64,000 nucleotides of DNA. Origin: Chitinophaga ginsengisoli. Its GTDB lineage: Bacteria; Bacteroidota; Bacteroidia; Chitinophagales; Chitinophagaceae. A program made the translations under genes and the position numbers. This document shows, in pieces, positions 1-9,500 of the stretch. The stretch lies in assembly GCF_003014595.1 (NCBI RefSeq), contig NZ_PYGK01000003.1, positions 434,001 to 498,000 of the forward strand. Reading direction: 5' to 3'. Each line of letters opens with the position of its first letter. The stretch's first letter is position 1. Below the pieces are notes generated by a model that made no database searches, was not told where the DNA came from, and worked only from the letters and a program-made list of their open reading frames with translations.

Positions 1-2
1 AT

Positions 3-632
3 ATCCGTTACAACCAGATGCGCCGGCAGATCGGGTTTGTATCGCAGGATACCCAGCTTTTTGCAGGCACCATCAAAGACAATCTCCTGTTCGTAAAACC
101 AGATGCTACCGATGAAGAGATGCTGTCAGCATTGCATAAAGCCTCCTGCGATCAGCTACTGGCCCGTTCTCCCCACGGACTGGACACTGTACTAGGGGAA
201 GGCGGACTAAAGCTTTCCGGTGGGGAAAAACAACGTATTTCCATTGCCAGAGCACTGATACGTAATCCCCGCCTGATGATCTTTGATGAGGCAACGTCTG
301 CCCTGGACTCACTTACCGAAGAGGTCATCACAGATACCGTCCGCCATATTTCCGCGAGAAGGGAACAACTGAATATCCTCATCGCACACAGGTTGTCCAC
401 CATTATGCACGCAGATATTATTTATGTACTGGAAAAAGGCAGGATCGTGGAAACAGGAACACATCAGGAACTGTTGGACCAGAAAGGGCTGTATTATGCC
501 ATGTGGCGTCAGCAGATAGGCGAACGCCGCAGCACGGCATCTTCTGTATCAGAAGACATTACACAGATCGGGACATCGATATCTGGTACGCCCCCTCTCC
601 CAGACATCAAGCCGGTTCCGGAAGTGGAGTAA
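3..632 (+). CDS. ABC exporter, ATP-binding C-terminal part (5' end outside window)
   Basis: The reading frame is open from the window edge, so only the last 209 residues of the nucleotide-binding domain are present and the membrane domain is missing. Visible motifs, in order, are the Q-loop (VSQDTQLF, Gln near fragment residue 15), the ABC signature LSGGE (about 71-75), Walker B LMIFDE followed by the D-loop SALD, and the H-loop IAHRLST (His near 129). The spacing and the short Ser/Pro-rich tail fit a type I exporter of the MsbA/multidrug class, with ATPase domain and membrane domain in one chain. Substrate cannot be told from this fragment. A GC-rich hairpin begins on the stop codon. Confidence 0.9.
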   Translation: MRYNQMRRQIGFVSQDTQLFAGTIKDNLLFVKPDATDEEMLSALHKASCDQLLARSPHGLDTVLGEGGLKLSGGEKQRISIARALIRNPRLMIFDEATSALDSLTEEVITDTVRHISARREQLNILIAHRLSTIMHADIIYVLEKGRIVETGTHQELLDQKGLYYAMWRQQIGERRSTASSVSEDITQIGTSISGTPPLPDIKPVPEVE

Positions 633-651
633 GCCGCGTGCGCACGCGGCT
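632..651 (+). terminator. GC-rich hairpin at the ABC exporter stop codon
   Basis: A perfect 9-bp inverted repeat (AGCCGCGTG / CACGCGGCT, 2-nt loop) starts on the last base of the stop codon. No uridine tract follows directly, so intrinsic termination is likely but not certain. Confidence 0.5.
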
Positions 652-700
652 GGTGGGGGCATGGTTTTTGGGCCACATTTCGCATATAAATCATTGCTTT

Positions 701-2044
701 ATGGAACAAATGAGGCAGCTCACCCTGAATATACCACCCACTACGAAACCCCGTGTAGTAATTGTAGGTGCCGGCTTTGGCGGATTGAACGCGGCGATGA
801 CGCTTCCCGACGATAAGTTCCAGGTCGTACTCTTCGACAAACACAACTACCACACTTTCCAGCCCCTGCTTTACCAGGTAGCTTCCGCTGCCTTACAGCC
901 CGACGCCATTGCCGGGCCACTACGCAACCTGTTCCATAATACGAAGGATTTTCACTTCAGGATGTTACGGGTACTCTCCGTCGATCCACTCACCAATACC
1001 ATCAATACCTCTGCCGGAACATTGCAATATGATTACCTGATCATATCCAGTGGCGCCAGAACAAACTATTTCGGTAATGAGAACATGCAACGTTTTGCAT
1101 TACCGCTGAAGACCATCCCCGATGCGCTGAATATGCGCAGTCACCTGATGCAGATCTTCGAATGGGCCAGTCTCAATGCCAATCCCGAGCTGAAAGAACA
1201 TATGCTCAACATCGTATTGGTGGGCGCCGGTCCTACGGGTGTTGAAATGGCGGGTGCATTTTCCGAACTCCGGAAGCACGTGCTGCCTAAAGATTACCCC
1301 ATCCTTGATTTCAGCAAGATGAAGATCTACCTGCTGGAAGGCCTGGACAGGGTGTTACCACCCATGCATCCCAAGTCGAGCGCCCGCGCACAGCGGTACC
1401 TGGAAAAGATGGGCGTCATCATTAAACTGAACACGATGGTGCAGGATTATGACGGCGAAACCATCACACTGAAGAACGGAGAACAGATCAAATCTTTCTT
1501 CGTGGTATGGAGCGCCGGCGTAATGGGAGAAGTATTAGCAGGTATTCCCAAAGAATGGACAGAACGGGGCCGTATCCTGACAGATCCTTTTTGCCGCGCC
1601 ATTGGCAGCAAGAATATCTTCGCCATCGGCGACATTGCTACGATGAAGCTGGAAGACTATCCCAGAGGACATCCGGGTGTAGCGCAACCTGCTATCCAGA
1701 TGGGGAAATACCTCGGGAAAAACCTGTTCGCACTGCACAGGGATGAAACTGTAAAACCCTTCAAATATTTCGATAAAGGCTCACTGGCTACCGTAGGGAG
1801 AGGAAAGGCAGTAGCCGATCTTCCCGGCGACATTCACCTGGGCGGACGCCTGGCATGGTACATCTGGCTGTTCGTGCACGTGAACTTCCTGGTGAGCTTC
1901 CGCAACAAACTGCTGGTGATGACCAACTGGATCTGGAACCTGTTCACATTCGATAAAGGTAACCGCCTTATCATCCGTCCTTATATCCGTAAGGGTGATG
2001 AAAAGAGTAAGGCCGTCTTTGCCGAAAACCAGGTAGGTAGTTAG
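701..2044 (+). CDS. ndh: Type II NADH dehydrogenase (NDH-2)
   Basis: This is a 447-residue single-subunit flavoenzyme that passes electrons from NADH to quinone at the inner membrane without pumping protons. The FAD-binding Rossmann motif VVIVGAGFGGLNAA lies near the N-terminus and a second, NAD-binding motif VLVGAGPTGVEMAGAF follows in the middle. The SAGV and FAIGD segments typical of the FAD-binding C-terminal half are present. The tail (WYIWLFVHVNFLVSFRNKLLV) is hydrophobic/amphipathic and fits membrane attachment. The frame stays open upstream, but I chose the ATG at 701 because homology-like sequence starts there and the upstream part overlaps the ABC gene. The ATG at 710 is also possible. 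Confidence 0.93.
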   Translation: MEQMRQLTLNIPPTTKPRVVIVGAGFGGLNAAMTLPDDKFQVVLFDKHNYHTFQPLLYQVASAALQPDAIAGPLRNLFHNTKDFHFRMLRVLSVDPLTNTINTSAGTLQYDYLIISSGARTNYFGNENMQRFALPLKTIPDALNMRSHLMQIFEWASLNANPELKEHMLNIVLVGAGPTGVEMAGAFSELRKHVLPKDYPILDFSKMKIYLLEGLDRVLPPMHPKSSARAQRYLEKMGVIIKLNTMVQDYDGETITLKNGEQIKSFFVVWSAGVMGEVLAGIPKEWTERGRILTDPFCRAIGSKNIFAIGDIATMKLEDYPRGHPGVAQPAIQMGKYLGKNLFALHRDETVKPFKYFDKGSLATVGRGKAVADLPGDIHLGGRLAWYIWLFVHVNFLVSFRNKLLVMTNWIWNLFTFDKGNRLIIRPYIRKGDEKSKAVFAENQVGS

Positions 2045-2082
2045 CGTAATGGCGCCTGCTATACCCGCTGCCCCTTTTTATG

Positions 2083-2090
2083 TACCTTTG
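2083..2090 (+). promoter_or_regulatory. Bacteroidota -7 box (TACCTTTG) at the xseA start
   Basis: TACCTTTG matches the Bacteroidota -7 consensus TAnnTTTG and is followed by TGCCTGC. The same arrangement (TATCTTTG then TGCCCGC, then the ATG) precedes pyrD at 38150. I see no clear -33 TTG at the usual distance. If real, transcription would begin about 5 nt downstream, which rules out the GTG at 2090 as start codon. Confidence 0.4.
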
Positions 2091-2098
2091 TGCCTGCT

Positions 2099-3538
2099 TT
2101 GGATACAAGAAACTACATAACATTATCGCAGCTGGCCGCCAGCATACAAGGTACTATCAGGAACGCTTTTTCGGGCCAGAGCTACTGGGTGGTGGCCGAT
2201 ATCACCAGCCACTCCTACTACCCCGCTAAAGGATATCACTACTTCGACCTTGTCGAAAAAGATGCCCGCAGCCATCAGCTCAACGCAAAGATCTCCGCCA
2301 GCGCCTGGGGGAATGGCAGCAACCGCATCAAAGAATTTGAGAGCGTTACCGGCCAACGCTTCAGCAACGATATGCATGTGCTGGTAAGAGTGGCAGTAGA
2401 GTATCATCCTGTATATGGATTGAAACTCTCTCTCCTGGATATTGATACCAGCTTCACCATCGGATTACTGGAACAACAGAAACAGGCAACCTTACAGCGC
2501 CTCCTGACCGAGTGCAGTGATATTGTGCGCAAGACGCCCGAAGGATATATGACGCGTAACAAGGCACTCCGGCTCAATCCCGTCATACAACGTATTGCCG
2601 TCGTGTCTTCGGCCTCTTCCGCAGGCTACCAGGACTTCATGCATACCCTGCAATCCAACGCGTACCGTTATATCTTCCATATAGAAAACTATTTCACCAC
2701 CGTACAGGGAGAAGCGAATGCATCACAGGTATGCATGCAACTGGAAGCGATCATAGACTCCGGAAAACAATTTGATACAGTCGTGATCATCCGTGGTGGT
2801 GGCGCGCAAACAGACCTGTTGTTATTCGATCAGTTCCCGCTGGGAAAAGCGGTAGCCGGATTTCCCGTACCGGTCATTACCGGTATCGGTCACCATAAGA
2901 ATGAGACGATCACAGACATGCTGGCACATACAGCTACCAAAACGCCCACACGCGCTGCAGAACTGATCATTGCGCATAACCGCAGTTTTGAGGAAGCCCT
3001 GCTCACACAGCAGCAACATATCATCATCCGTATGCAACAGATGCTGAAAGATAAACAACAGCAACTATCCTCATTGCATACCGGTATCATCAACATATCG
3101 CGGGACCTGCTGGCAGACTACAAAGAGGGACTGGCGCGCCACCGGCAAAGCATCCCGCAAAGCGCCCGGCACCTGTTACTGAAACAGCGCTCGTCTATGG
3201 CCCAGCTGTCGGGACAATTGCTGGCCAAACCCGGACAGGTCACTGCCAGCCGCCTGCAGGAGCTGGCACATATCCGGAAAGATATACAGGTATACGCCCG
3301 TAAATTGTTACAACAACAGCAGCAGCAATTGCTGCATCATGAAACAGTGGTTCGTATTATGAGCCCTGCTTCTTTACTACAGAAGGGCTTCGCCATGGTG
3401 CAGCATAAAGGGAAGATCATCACCAGCGCAGCACAATTGTCGCCGGGAGATGAGATCACCGTTCAGATGGCGGATGCAGGCATATACGCTACAGTCACTT
3501 CAAAAACAACAAATGATGGACACGAATCTAACATATGA
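2099..3538 (+). CDS. xseA: Exodeoxyribonuclease VII large subunit
   Basis: This is the catalytic subunit of exonuclease VII, which degrades single-stranded DNA from both ends in the cytoplasm. The N-terminal OB-fold (about residues 5-115, with YWVVADITSH and HYFDLVEK) is followed by the nuclease domain with the conserved stretches IAVVSSASSAGYQDF, VVIIRGGGAQTDLLLFD and PVITGIGHHKNETITD, and then a long Gln-rich helical region. The frame could start at GTG 2090, but that codon is inside a -7-like box. The in-frame TTG at 2099 gives a protein beginning MDTRNYITLSQL, and I prefer it. The 3' end overlaps xseB by about 26 nt, so the two subunits are translationally linked. Confidence 0.92.
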   Translation: MDTRNYITLSQLAASIQGTIRNAFSGQSYWVVADITSHSYYPAKGYHYFDLVEKDARSHQLNAKISASAWGNGSNRIKEFESVTGQRFSNDMHVLVRVAVEYHPVYGLKLSLLDIDTSFTIGLLEQQKQATLQRLLTECSDIVRKTPEGYMTRNKALRLNPVIQRIAVVSSASSAGYQDFMHTLQSNAYRYIFHIENYFTTVQGEANASQVCMQLEAIIDSGKQFDTVVIIRGGGAQTDLLLFDQFPLGKAVAGFPVPVITGIGHHKNETITDMLAHTATKTPTRAAELIIAHNRSFEEALLTQQQHIIIRMQQMLKDKQQQLSSLHTGIINISRDLLADYKEGLARHRQSIPQSARHLLLKQRSSMAQLSGQLLAKPGQVTASRLQELAHIRKDIQVYARKLLQQQQQQLLHHETVVRIMSPASLLQKGFAMVQHKGKIITSAAQLSPGDEITVQMADAGIYATVTSKTTNDGHESNI

Positions 3539-3722
3539 AGCAGCCTATAAAGAACTGCAACAGATAGCCCGGGAGATAGAAACAGAGTCTGTTTCCGTCG
3601 ATGTACTGGCCGCAAAAGTGAAGCGCGCTTCAGAACTGATCACCTTCTGTCAGGCCCGTTTAAGGGCAACAGAAGCAGAAGTGGAGAACATTATCCAGCA
3701 AATGGAAGCCAGACCGCTTTAA
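3513..3722 (+). CDS. xseB: Exodeoxyribonuclease VII small subunit
   Basis: A 69-residue helical protein with the family pattern YEAAYKELQQIAREIE...VDVLAAKVKRASELI.FCQ.RL. Several copies bind each large subunit and stabilise exonuclease VII. The start lies inside the end of xseA, at one of two adjacent ATG codons (3513 or 3516). The length (about 70 residues) is normal for the family. It is cotranscribed with xseA and followed by a hairpin. Confidence 0.9.
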   Translation: MMDTNLTYEAAYKELQQIAREIETESVSVDVLAAKVKRASELITFCQARLRATEAEVENIIQQMEARPL

Positions 3723-3731
3723 GCTTTTTAA

Positions 3732-3768
3732 GCTGCGGCCTCATGTTGTATTCATACCAGGCCGCAGC
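3732..3768 (+). terminator. Hairpin downstream of xseAB
   Basis: Perfect 10-bp arms (GCTGCGGCCT / AGGCCGCAGC) with a 17-nt loop, 10 nt after the xseB stop. There is no strong T tract after the stem, so termination strength is unsure. Confidence 0.5.
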
Positions 3769-3933
3769 CAATCCCGTTCCCCGCTTTATTACAGCCCCAT
3801 TTATCTCTTTTTAAGCCAGGTTAAAGGTTTTAATATTTTGATTAAAAACGGGTTAAAATCAATCCGTACAGTTTCATGACCCAATGCCATTCTTGACCTT
3901 TGTTCTAATTCCTAAGTGGACAAACAGTATCTC

Positions 3934-5190
3934 ATGAAACGAGCGATCGTCCTGGCTGTAGCAATAATGGCAATATCCTGTATCGGGAACCTTGCTACCG
4001 CCCAAACCAGCTACTCATTACAGGCGGCCCTGGATACCGCCAGAATTAACAGTCCTGTGCTGAAAGCCAGGTACATGAACATTGGCGCCGCACAGGCAGA
4101 TGTGATCACGTCTAAACTGCGACCCAATCTCACGCTGAATAATCAGACCATGCAACTGGTCAGTTCAAATCATTTTGCGCCAGGTACCAGGTGGTCTTCC
4201 AATCAGAACCGGCAGGTATGGTACCAGGTTACAAAGCCGATCCAATGGCCTAACCAGCGCAAATACAAGATCGAGACAGCCAACAGGGATGTTACATTGG
4301 CCAACAATACCTACCAGGAAGATGTACGTAACCTCTCCCTCAATGTAGGTAACAGCTGGATCAATTGCTGGGTGCTAAAGAAAAGACTGGCCCTGCTCGG
4401 CGAGAGCAGAAAGAACCTGGACACACTGGTGCAGATCAACGAACTGCGCTACAAGAACCAGGTTATCACACAGACAGATCTGATGCGCACCAAAGTGTTG
4501 CTGGACCAATACAACCTGCAACTGAGCACATTTAACCAGGATTATCAGAATGAACTGCAAACCCTGGCACTGCTCACGGGCAACACTACTCCCATGGACA
4601 TTGATACTGCAGGCGAGATCCTTATCATCACGCCATCACAAACGCTGGACAGCCTGATCACACAAACCATGGAGAACCGTTCTGATGTAATACTCGCTAA
4701 AAGCACGATCGACGAACGTAACAGCAATGTGAAATATCAGCAGTCATTAGCTGTACCACAACCGGAATTAGGGTTTATCTACAACCCACAGAACTCGGTG
4801 CCTTATATCGGCTTCTATGGTACGATAGACCTGCCTTTCTTTAACAGGAACCAGGGCGAGATCAAAAAGGCGCATATACTTCAGCAACAGGCGCAACAGG
4901 AATTATCTGCCACACAAAGACAGTTGCAAACAGAAGTAGTGACAGCCTACAATACCTATCAGCTCCAGAAAACGAACATGGAGAAATACAGCGGTATCCT
5001 GCATCAGTCACAACAGATCCTCGACAACATCAAGTATGCATACCTGCGCGGAGGTACGACCATCATCGACTTCCTCGATGCACAACGTAACTGGTATGAT
5101 ACCCGCCTGCTGTACTACGATTCCCTGCAGGCATATTATCAGAGCTATATACAACTATTATTCGCTACCGGCCTTATAAACCAATTGTAA
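3934..5190 (+). CDS. TolC-family outer-membrane efflux channel (CzcC/CusC-like)
   Basis: A 418-residue outer-membrane factor with an N-terminal signal peptide (KRAIVLAVAIMAIS...ATA) and long alternating helical stretches with two TolC-type repeats. It would form the outer-membrane exit duct of the RND pump encoded downstream. I chose the ATG at 3934 because the signal peptide starts there; an upstream in-frame GTG (3916) would only add six residues. It is the first gene of a four-gene operon: the adaptor starts 3 nt after its stop. A GACCTTTG sequence about 30 nt upstream resembles a -7 box. Confidence 0.9.
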   Translation: MKRAIVLAVAIMAISCIGNLATAQTSYSLQAALDTARINSPVLKARYMNIGAAQADVITSKLRPNLTLNNQTMQLVSSNHFAPGTRWSSNQNRQVWYQVTKPIQWPNQRKYKIETANRDVTLANNTYQEDVRNLSLNVGNSWINCWVLKKRLALLGESRKNLDTLVQINELRYKNQVITQTDLMRTKVLLDQYNLQLSTFNQDYQNELQTLALLTGNTTPMDIDTAGEILIITPSQTLDSLITQTMENRSDVILAKSTIDERNSNVKYQQSLAVPQPELGFIYNPQNSVPYIGFYGTIDLPFFNRNQGEIKKAHILQQQAQQELSATQRQLQTEVVTAYNTYQLQKTNMEKYSGILHQSQQILDNIKYAYLRGGTTIIDFLDAQRNWYDTRLLYYDSLQAYYQSYIQLLFATGLINQL

Positions 5191-5192
5191 TT

Positions 5193-6203
5193 ATGCAACG
5201 CATTACCGGATATTTCTTAGCCGCCTCCCTCCTCCTTGCAGGATGCAGGCATAAAACACAGGAACCTGTTGCTGCCGGAGATCCATCTCCCGTTATTACC
5301 GGCAACGGACAACAGATCTCCTTCCCTGATACAGCATCCTCCAGTTTCTTTGCAGTGGAGCCTGTAGGTGATTCTACCCTTAGCGGCACACTGCATGCTC
5401 CTGGCAAGGTAGCAGCCACCGTACTGCGTTCGGATGTAGGCGGACAAAACATCGTACTCTTCGATGATCCCCAGCTGACGAGCGATTATTCACAACTCAT
5501 CCAGCACCAGGTCAATATCAATCATATCCAGGATGTGAACATCAAACAGAAGAAAGTGGAACTGGACCGTACGCAGGATCTCTTCGATCATGGCGCCGCC
5601 AGCGGAAAAGATATCCTGGAGGCAAGGTCCGAACTGTCCATCGAACAGACCAATCTGGCCAATGAGAAAACACAGCTGATAGAACATGAATCAGGACTGA
5701 AAGCGGCAGGTTTCAATCCCGAAGCCCTGCGCGCCTCCACTCCCGGCACAGCCTATATCATCTGTGATATTCCCGAAAATCAACTGAACAATGTAAAAAA
5801 AGGCTCTCCCTGTACCATCATTCTCTCTTCATTCCCCGACAATACCTACAATGGTAAAGTAGAAGATATTGCTGATGTGATAGACGATGTGACACGTATG
5901 ATCAAACTGCGTATACGACTGGCTACACCTGATAATGACATCCGTGCAGGCATGTTTGCTACCATCACTTTTCAGGTACATGGCGACAGTAACGGCATCA
6001 ACATCAGCAGAGATGCACTGGTCACTGCCGACGGACAGAACTATGTATTTGTCAGAACAGCACCCAATACTTTCACGAGAAGAGAGATACGCACCGGTCA
6101 GCAGATCGGCGACCGTATTGCCGTGTACAGCGGTTTGAAGAACGGAGAGAATGTAGTCGTGAAAGGTGTGATGCAGCTGAAAGGACTGAGCTTCGGATAT
6201 TAA
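5193..6203 (+). CDS. RND efflux periplasmic adaptor lipoprotein (CzcB/CusB-like)
   Basis: A 336-residue membrane-fusion protein linking the inner-membrane pump to the TolC-like channel. The signal ends in a lipobox LLAGC with the acylated Cys at residue 18. A helical-hairpin segment (about residues 105-165, with repeated EQT/EKTQL/ELS patterns) lies between lipoyl-like halves. A beta-barrel region follows (CTIILSSFPDNTYNGKVEDIADVIDD), then the conserved IRAGMFATITF and a C-terminal domain with RREIRTGQQIGDRIAVYSGLKNGENVVVKG. Being directly downstream of the channel gene and upstream of a CzcA-type pump defines its role. Confidence 0.92.
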   Translation: MQRITGYFLAASLLLAGCRHKTQEPVAAGDPSPVITGNGQQISFPDTASSSFFAVEPVGDSTLSGTLHAPGKVAATVLRSDVGGQNIVLFDDPQLTSDYSQLIQHQVNINHIQDVNIKQKKVELDRTQDLFDHGAASGKDILEARSELSIEQTNLANEKTQLIEHESGLKAAGFNPEALRASTPGTAYIICDIPENQLNNVKKGSPCTIILSSFPDNTYNGKVEDIADVIDDVTRMIKLRIRLATPDNDIRAGMFATITFQVHGDSNGINISRDALVTADGQNYVFVRTAPNTFTRREIRTGQQIGDRIAVYSGLKNGENVVVKGVMQLKGLSFGY

Positions 6204-6240
6204 CCACAACAACCAATCATAACACCAACAATATTGCCCC

Positions 6241-6546
6241 ATGTTACAGGCACAGATATTCATCGATAAAGACGAAGTATTCGGCTCACAGCCGCTGTAC
6301 GAATTTATCATGCAGTTCTTACTAAAACAGCACATTGCCGGCGCTACTGCCTTCCGCGGTGTGCAGGGATTTGGAGAACATCATCAGCTGAAACGGCCCG
6401 ATAGTCTTTTCAGTTTTGATGAACCACCGATGCTGATCATCTTCATCGATGAAGATGAAAAAGTGATGAAGGCACTCGCTGCTTTGCGCCAGAGGGTAAG
6501 CAGTGGCTTTATCATCACCAGCAAGGTAGAAAGGTTTGAGGTATAA
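6241..6546 (+). CDS. DUF190 (PII-like) family protein
   Basis: A 101-residue protein with the DUF190 pattern: IFIDKDE...LYEFIMQFLLKQHIAGATAFRGVQGFG near the N-terminus, then PPMLIIFIDEDEKV and a C-terminal beta strand. Family structures have a ferredoxin-like PII fold, and members often sit beside transporters, so a sensory or regulatory role on the pump is plausible; no ligand is known to me. It lies between the adaptor and the pump on the same strand with short gaps (37 and 31 nt), which places it in the efflux operon. It has no signal peptide, so it should be cytosolic. Confidence 0.82.
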   Translation: MLQAQIFIDKDEVFGSQPLYEFIMQFLLKQHIAGATAFRGVQGFGEHHQLKRPDSLFSFDEPPMLIIFIDEDEKVMKALAALRQRVSSGFIITSKVERFEV

Positions 6547-6577
6547 CATTTCAGGACTTGATTGAAATTCACTAGTA

Positions 6578-9500
6578 ATGATTCGTAATCTTTTAATATT
6601 CTCTCTTAAAAACAGATGGGTGATCATCCTGATGGCACTTGGCCTGATGGGCATTGGTTACTGGTGCTTCACCCAGCTGAAAATAGAAGCATACCCCGAT
6701 ATTGCCGATACCAATGTGATCATTGTAGCGCAGTATCCCGGCCGTGCAGCAGAAGAGGTAGAACAGCAGGTTACTATTCCGATAGAAAGAGCACTGCAGA
6801 ATACACCCAATGTACTGGACCGCAGAAGCCGCACCATCTTTGGTCTGAGCGTAGTACAGCTCACCTTTACCGATGGTACGGACGACTATTTCGCGCGGCA
6901 GCAGGTCAATGAACGACTGGCTGGCGCAGAACTCCCTGATGGCGTATCTCCGGAACTGGCGCCACTTACCACCGCCGTAGGAGAGATCCTCCGTTATGTG
7001 GTGGAAGCACCCTCTACCTATACGCCCACAGAGATCCGCGACCTGCAGGACTGGGTCATTAAACCCGCGCTGTTACAGGTACCAGGCATTGCAGATATCA
7101 CGACCTTCGGAGGCCCGCTCAAACAGTTTCATATACTTACAGCGCCAGATAAACTCCGCAAGTTTGATCTGACTTTACAGGATGTTATTGATGCCGTACA
7201 GAAGAACAACCAGAACACGGGCGGTAATATCATTAACCGCGGTGAACAGGGCTTTGCCGTACGCGGATTGGGAGCAGTGAAAACAGAACAGGACATCCGT
7301 AATATCGTGCTGAAAGCAGCCAATGGTATGCCTGTTTACCTGGGGGATGTAGCCACGGTGGAAATAGCGCCTCCTCCACCCAGCGGTGTAATGGGTTATA
7401 CCATCAACGCCACTAAAACAAATGTCAGCAATGGCGTGGAAGGCATTGTGCTGCTCCGCAGATATGAGAACCCCAGTGAAGTGTTAAAACTGCTGAAAGA
7501 CCGTATCCAGGACCTGGAGCAGAATGAACTGCCTAAAGGCGTACACCTGCATACCCTCTATGACCGCAGCTTCCTGATAGATCACTCGCTGGAAACAGTA
7601 GGTCATACCTTACTGGAAGGTGTCTCTATCGTGGTGATCATCCTGATCTTCTTCCTGGGCAGTTTGCGGAGTGCACTGGTAGTAGCGCTCACTATTCCGT
7701 TCTCGCTGCTGTTTGCATTTATACTGATGCGGCTTACCGGCATACCAGCCAACCTGTTATCGCTCGGCGCCATCGACTTCGGTATCATTGTAGATGGCGC
7801 CTGTGTGATGGCGGAACATCTTATACGTACTTACCGAACGGCATCACCGGAAGAGAAAAAGAAAGGCATTATTGCACTCACCCTGCGTTCCTCACAGGAA
7901 GTAGGCCGCGAGATCTTCTTCTCCGTGACCATCATTATCCTGGCGTATATGCCTATCCTGCTCATGACGCGTGTGGAAGGAAAGCTGTTCTCTCCGATGG
8001 CACTGACCCTGGCATTCGCCGTGATTGGTTCCATGCTGGCAGCGCTTACACTCATTCCTGTGCTGATCTCTTTTGCCTTTAAGAAAGCATTCGGCAATAC
8101 GGATAAACCGATGAAGGAGCACAGGAACGTGGTGCTTGACTTCCTTTCCAAAAAATATTCCCAAGTGCTGGCCCGTGTCATGAAATGGCCTAAAGCAACT
8201 GTTATAGGCGGATTTGTTGTTGTGATGCTGCTGGTACTGCTCGGTGGCAGTCTGGGTTCTGAGTTCCTGCCGGAACTGGACGAAGGGTCCATCTTCCTCC
8301 GCGGAAACTTCCCGGCAGGTATTACCATCCAGGAGAATGCGAAGTATTCTCCGGAGATCAGACGGGTGATTGCCAAATACCCACAGATCTCATTTGTGAT
8401 CACGCAGGCAGGTCGCAATGACGATGGTACTGACCCATTCCCATCCAACCGTAATGAGATACTGGTGGGCTTAAAAGACTATAAACTGTGGAGCGATACC
8501 ATCTCTAAAAAGGCACTGGTGACCAGCATACGGCAAGACCTGGAAAAGGCTATGCCGGCAGTGAAGTTCTCTTCCGGTCAGCCTATTATTGACCAGGTAA
8601 TGGAGATCGTGACCGGTAGTGCTGCCGATCTGGCTATCTCCATCGTAGGCGACGACCTTACAATGATGCGCGCCAAGGCAGACACTATCGCCAATCTGGT
8701 AAAACAAACAAAAGGATCAGAGTCTGTTAATATCGAGCAGGAAGGTCCTTCAGAGCAGATTGCCATCAATATCAATCGCGGCAATGCCGCCCGCTTTGGG
8801 ATCAATGTAGCCGATATTCAGAGCATGATTGAAGCAGCAATAGGCGGTAAAGCCATTTCTACCCTGTATGACGGCACTAAACGTTATGACCTGGTCATTC
8901 GCTACCTGCCGGGAGAACGTAACACTATTGAGTCTGTAAAGAACCTGCAGGTGCCTTCCGCCACCGGTGCGCTCATCCCGATGAACGAGCTGGCTGATAT
9001 CTCTTATGTACAGGGTCAGACGAATATCTACCGGTATAACAGCAAACGTATGGTGACTGTCCGCACCAACATCCGCGGACGTGATCAGGGAGGTTTTGTG
9101 AGTGAGATCAATCAAAAGATCAACAGGCAGTTACACGTTCCGAAAGGCTACAACATCATTTACGGCGGACAATATGAGAACTTACAGCGTGCGGGTAAAC
9201 AGTTGTCAGTTACCATTCCGCTCACCATTATCATGGTGTTCCTGGTGCTGTTCATCCTGTTCCGCAACATGCCGCAGACGTTCGTGACCGTGAGCTGTAT
9301 CTTCTTTGCACTGGCAGGAGGTATTGTAGCACTGTTCATCCGCGGGTATCACTTCAACGTATCAGCAGGTGTAGGTTTTGTGAGCATCTTCGGAATCTCG
9401 GTAATGGCAGGGGTACTGCTGGTATCAGCCTTCAACCGTATAAGGACGAAGCCGGACCAGACCTTGCTGCAAAGTGTCTTAACAGGATCGAGGGAGCAAC

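Noticed and set aside
503..700. Upstream extension of the ndh frame
   Set aside because: It overlaps the ABC exporter coding region and a hairpin; the encoded residues do not resemble NDH-2 proteins.
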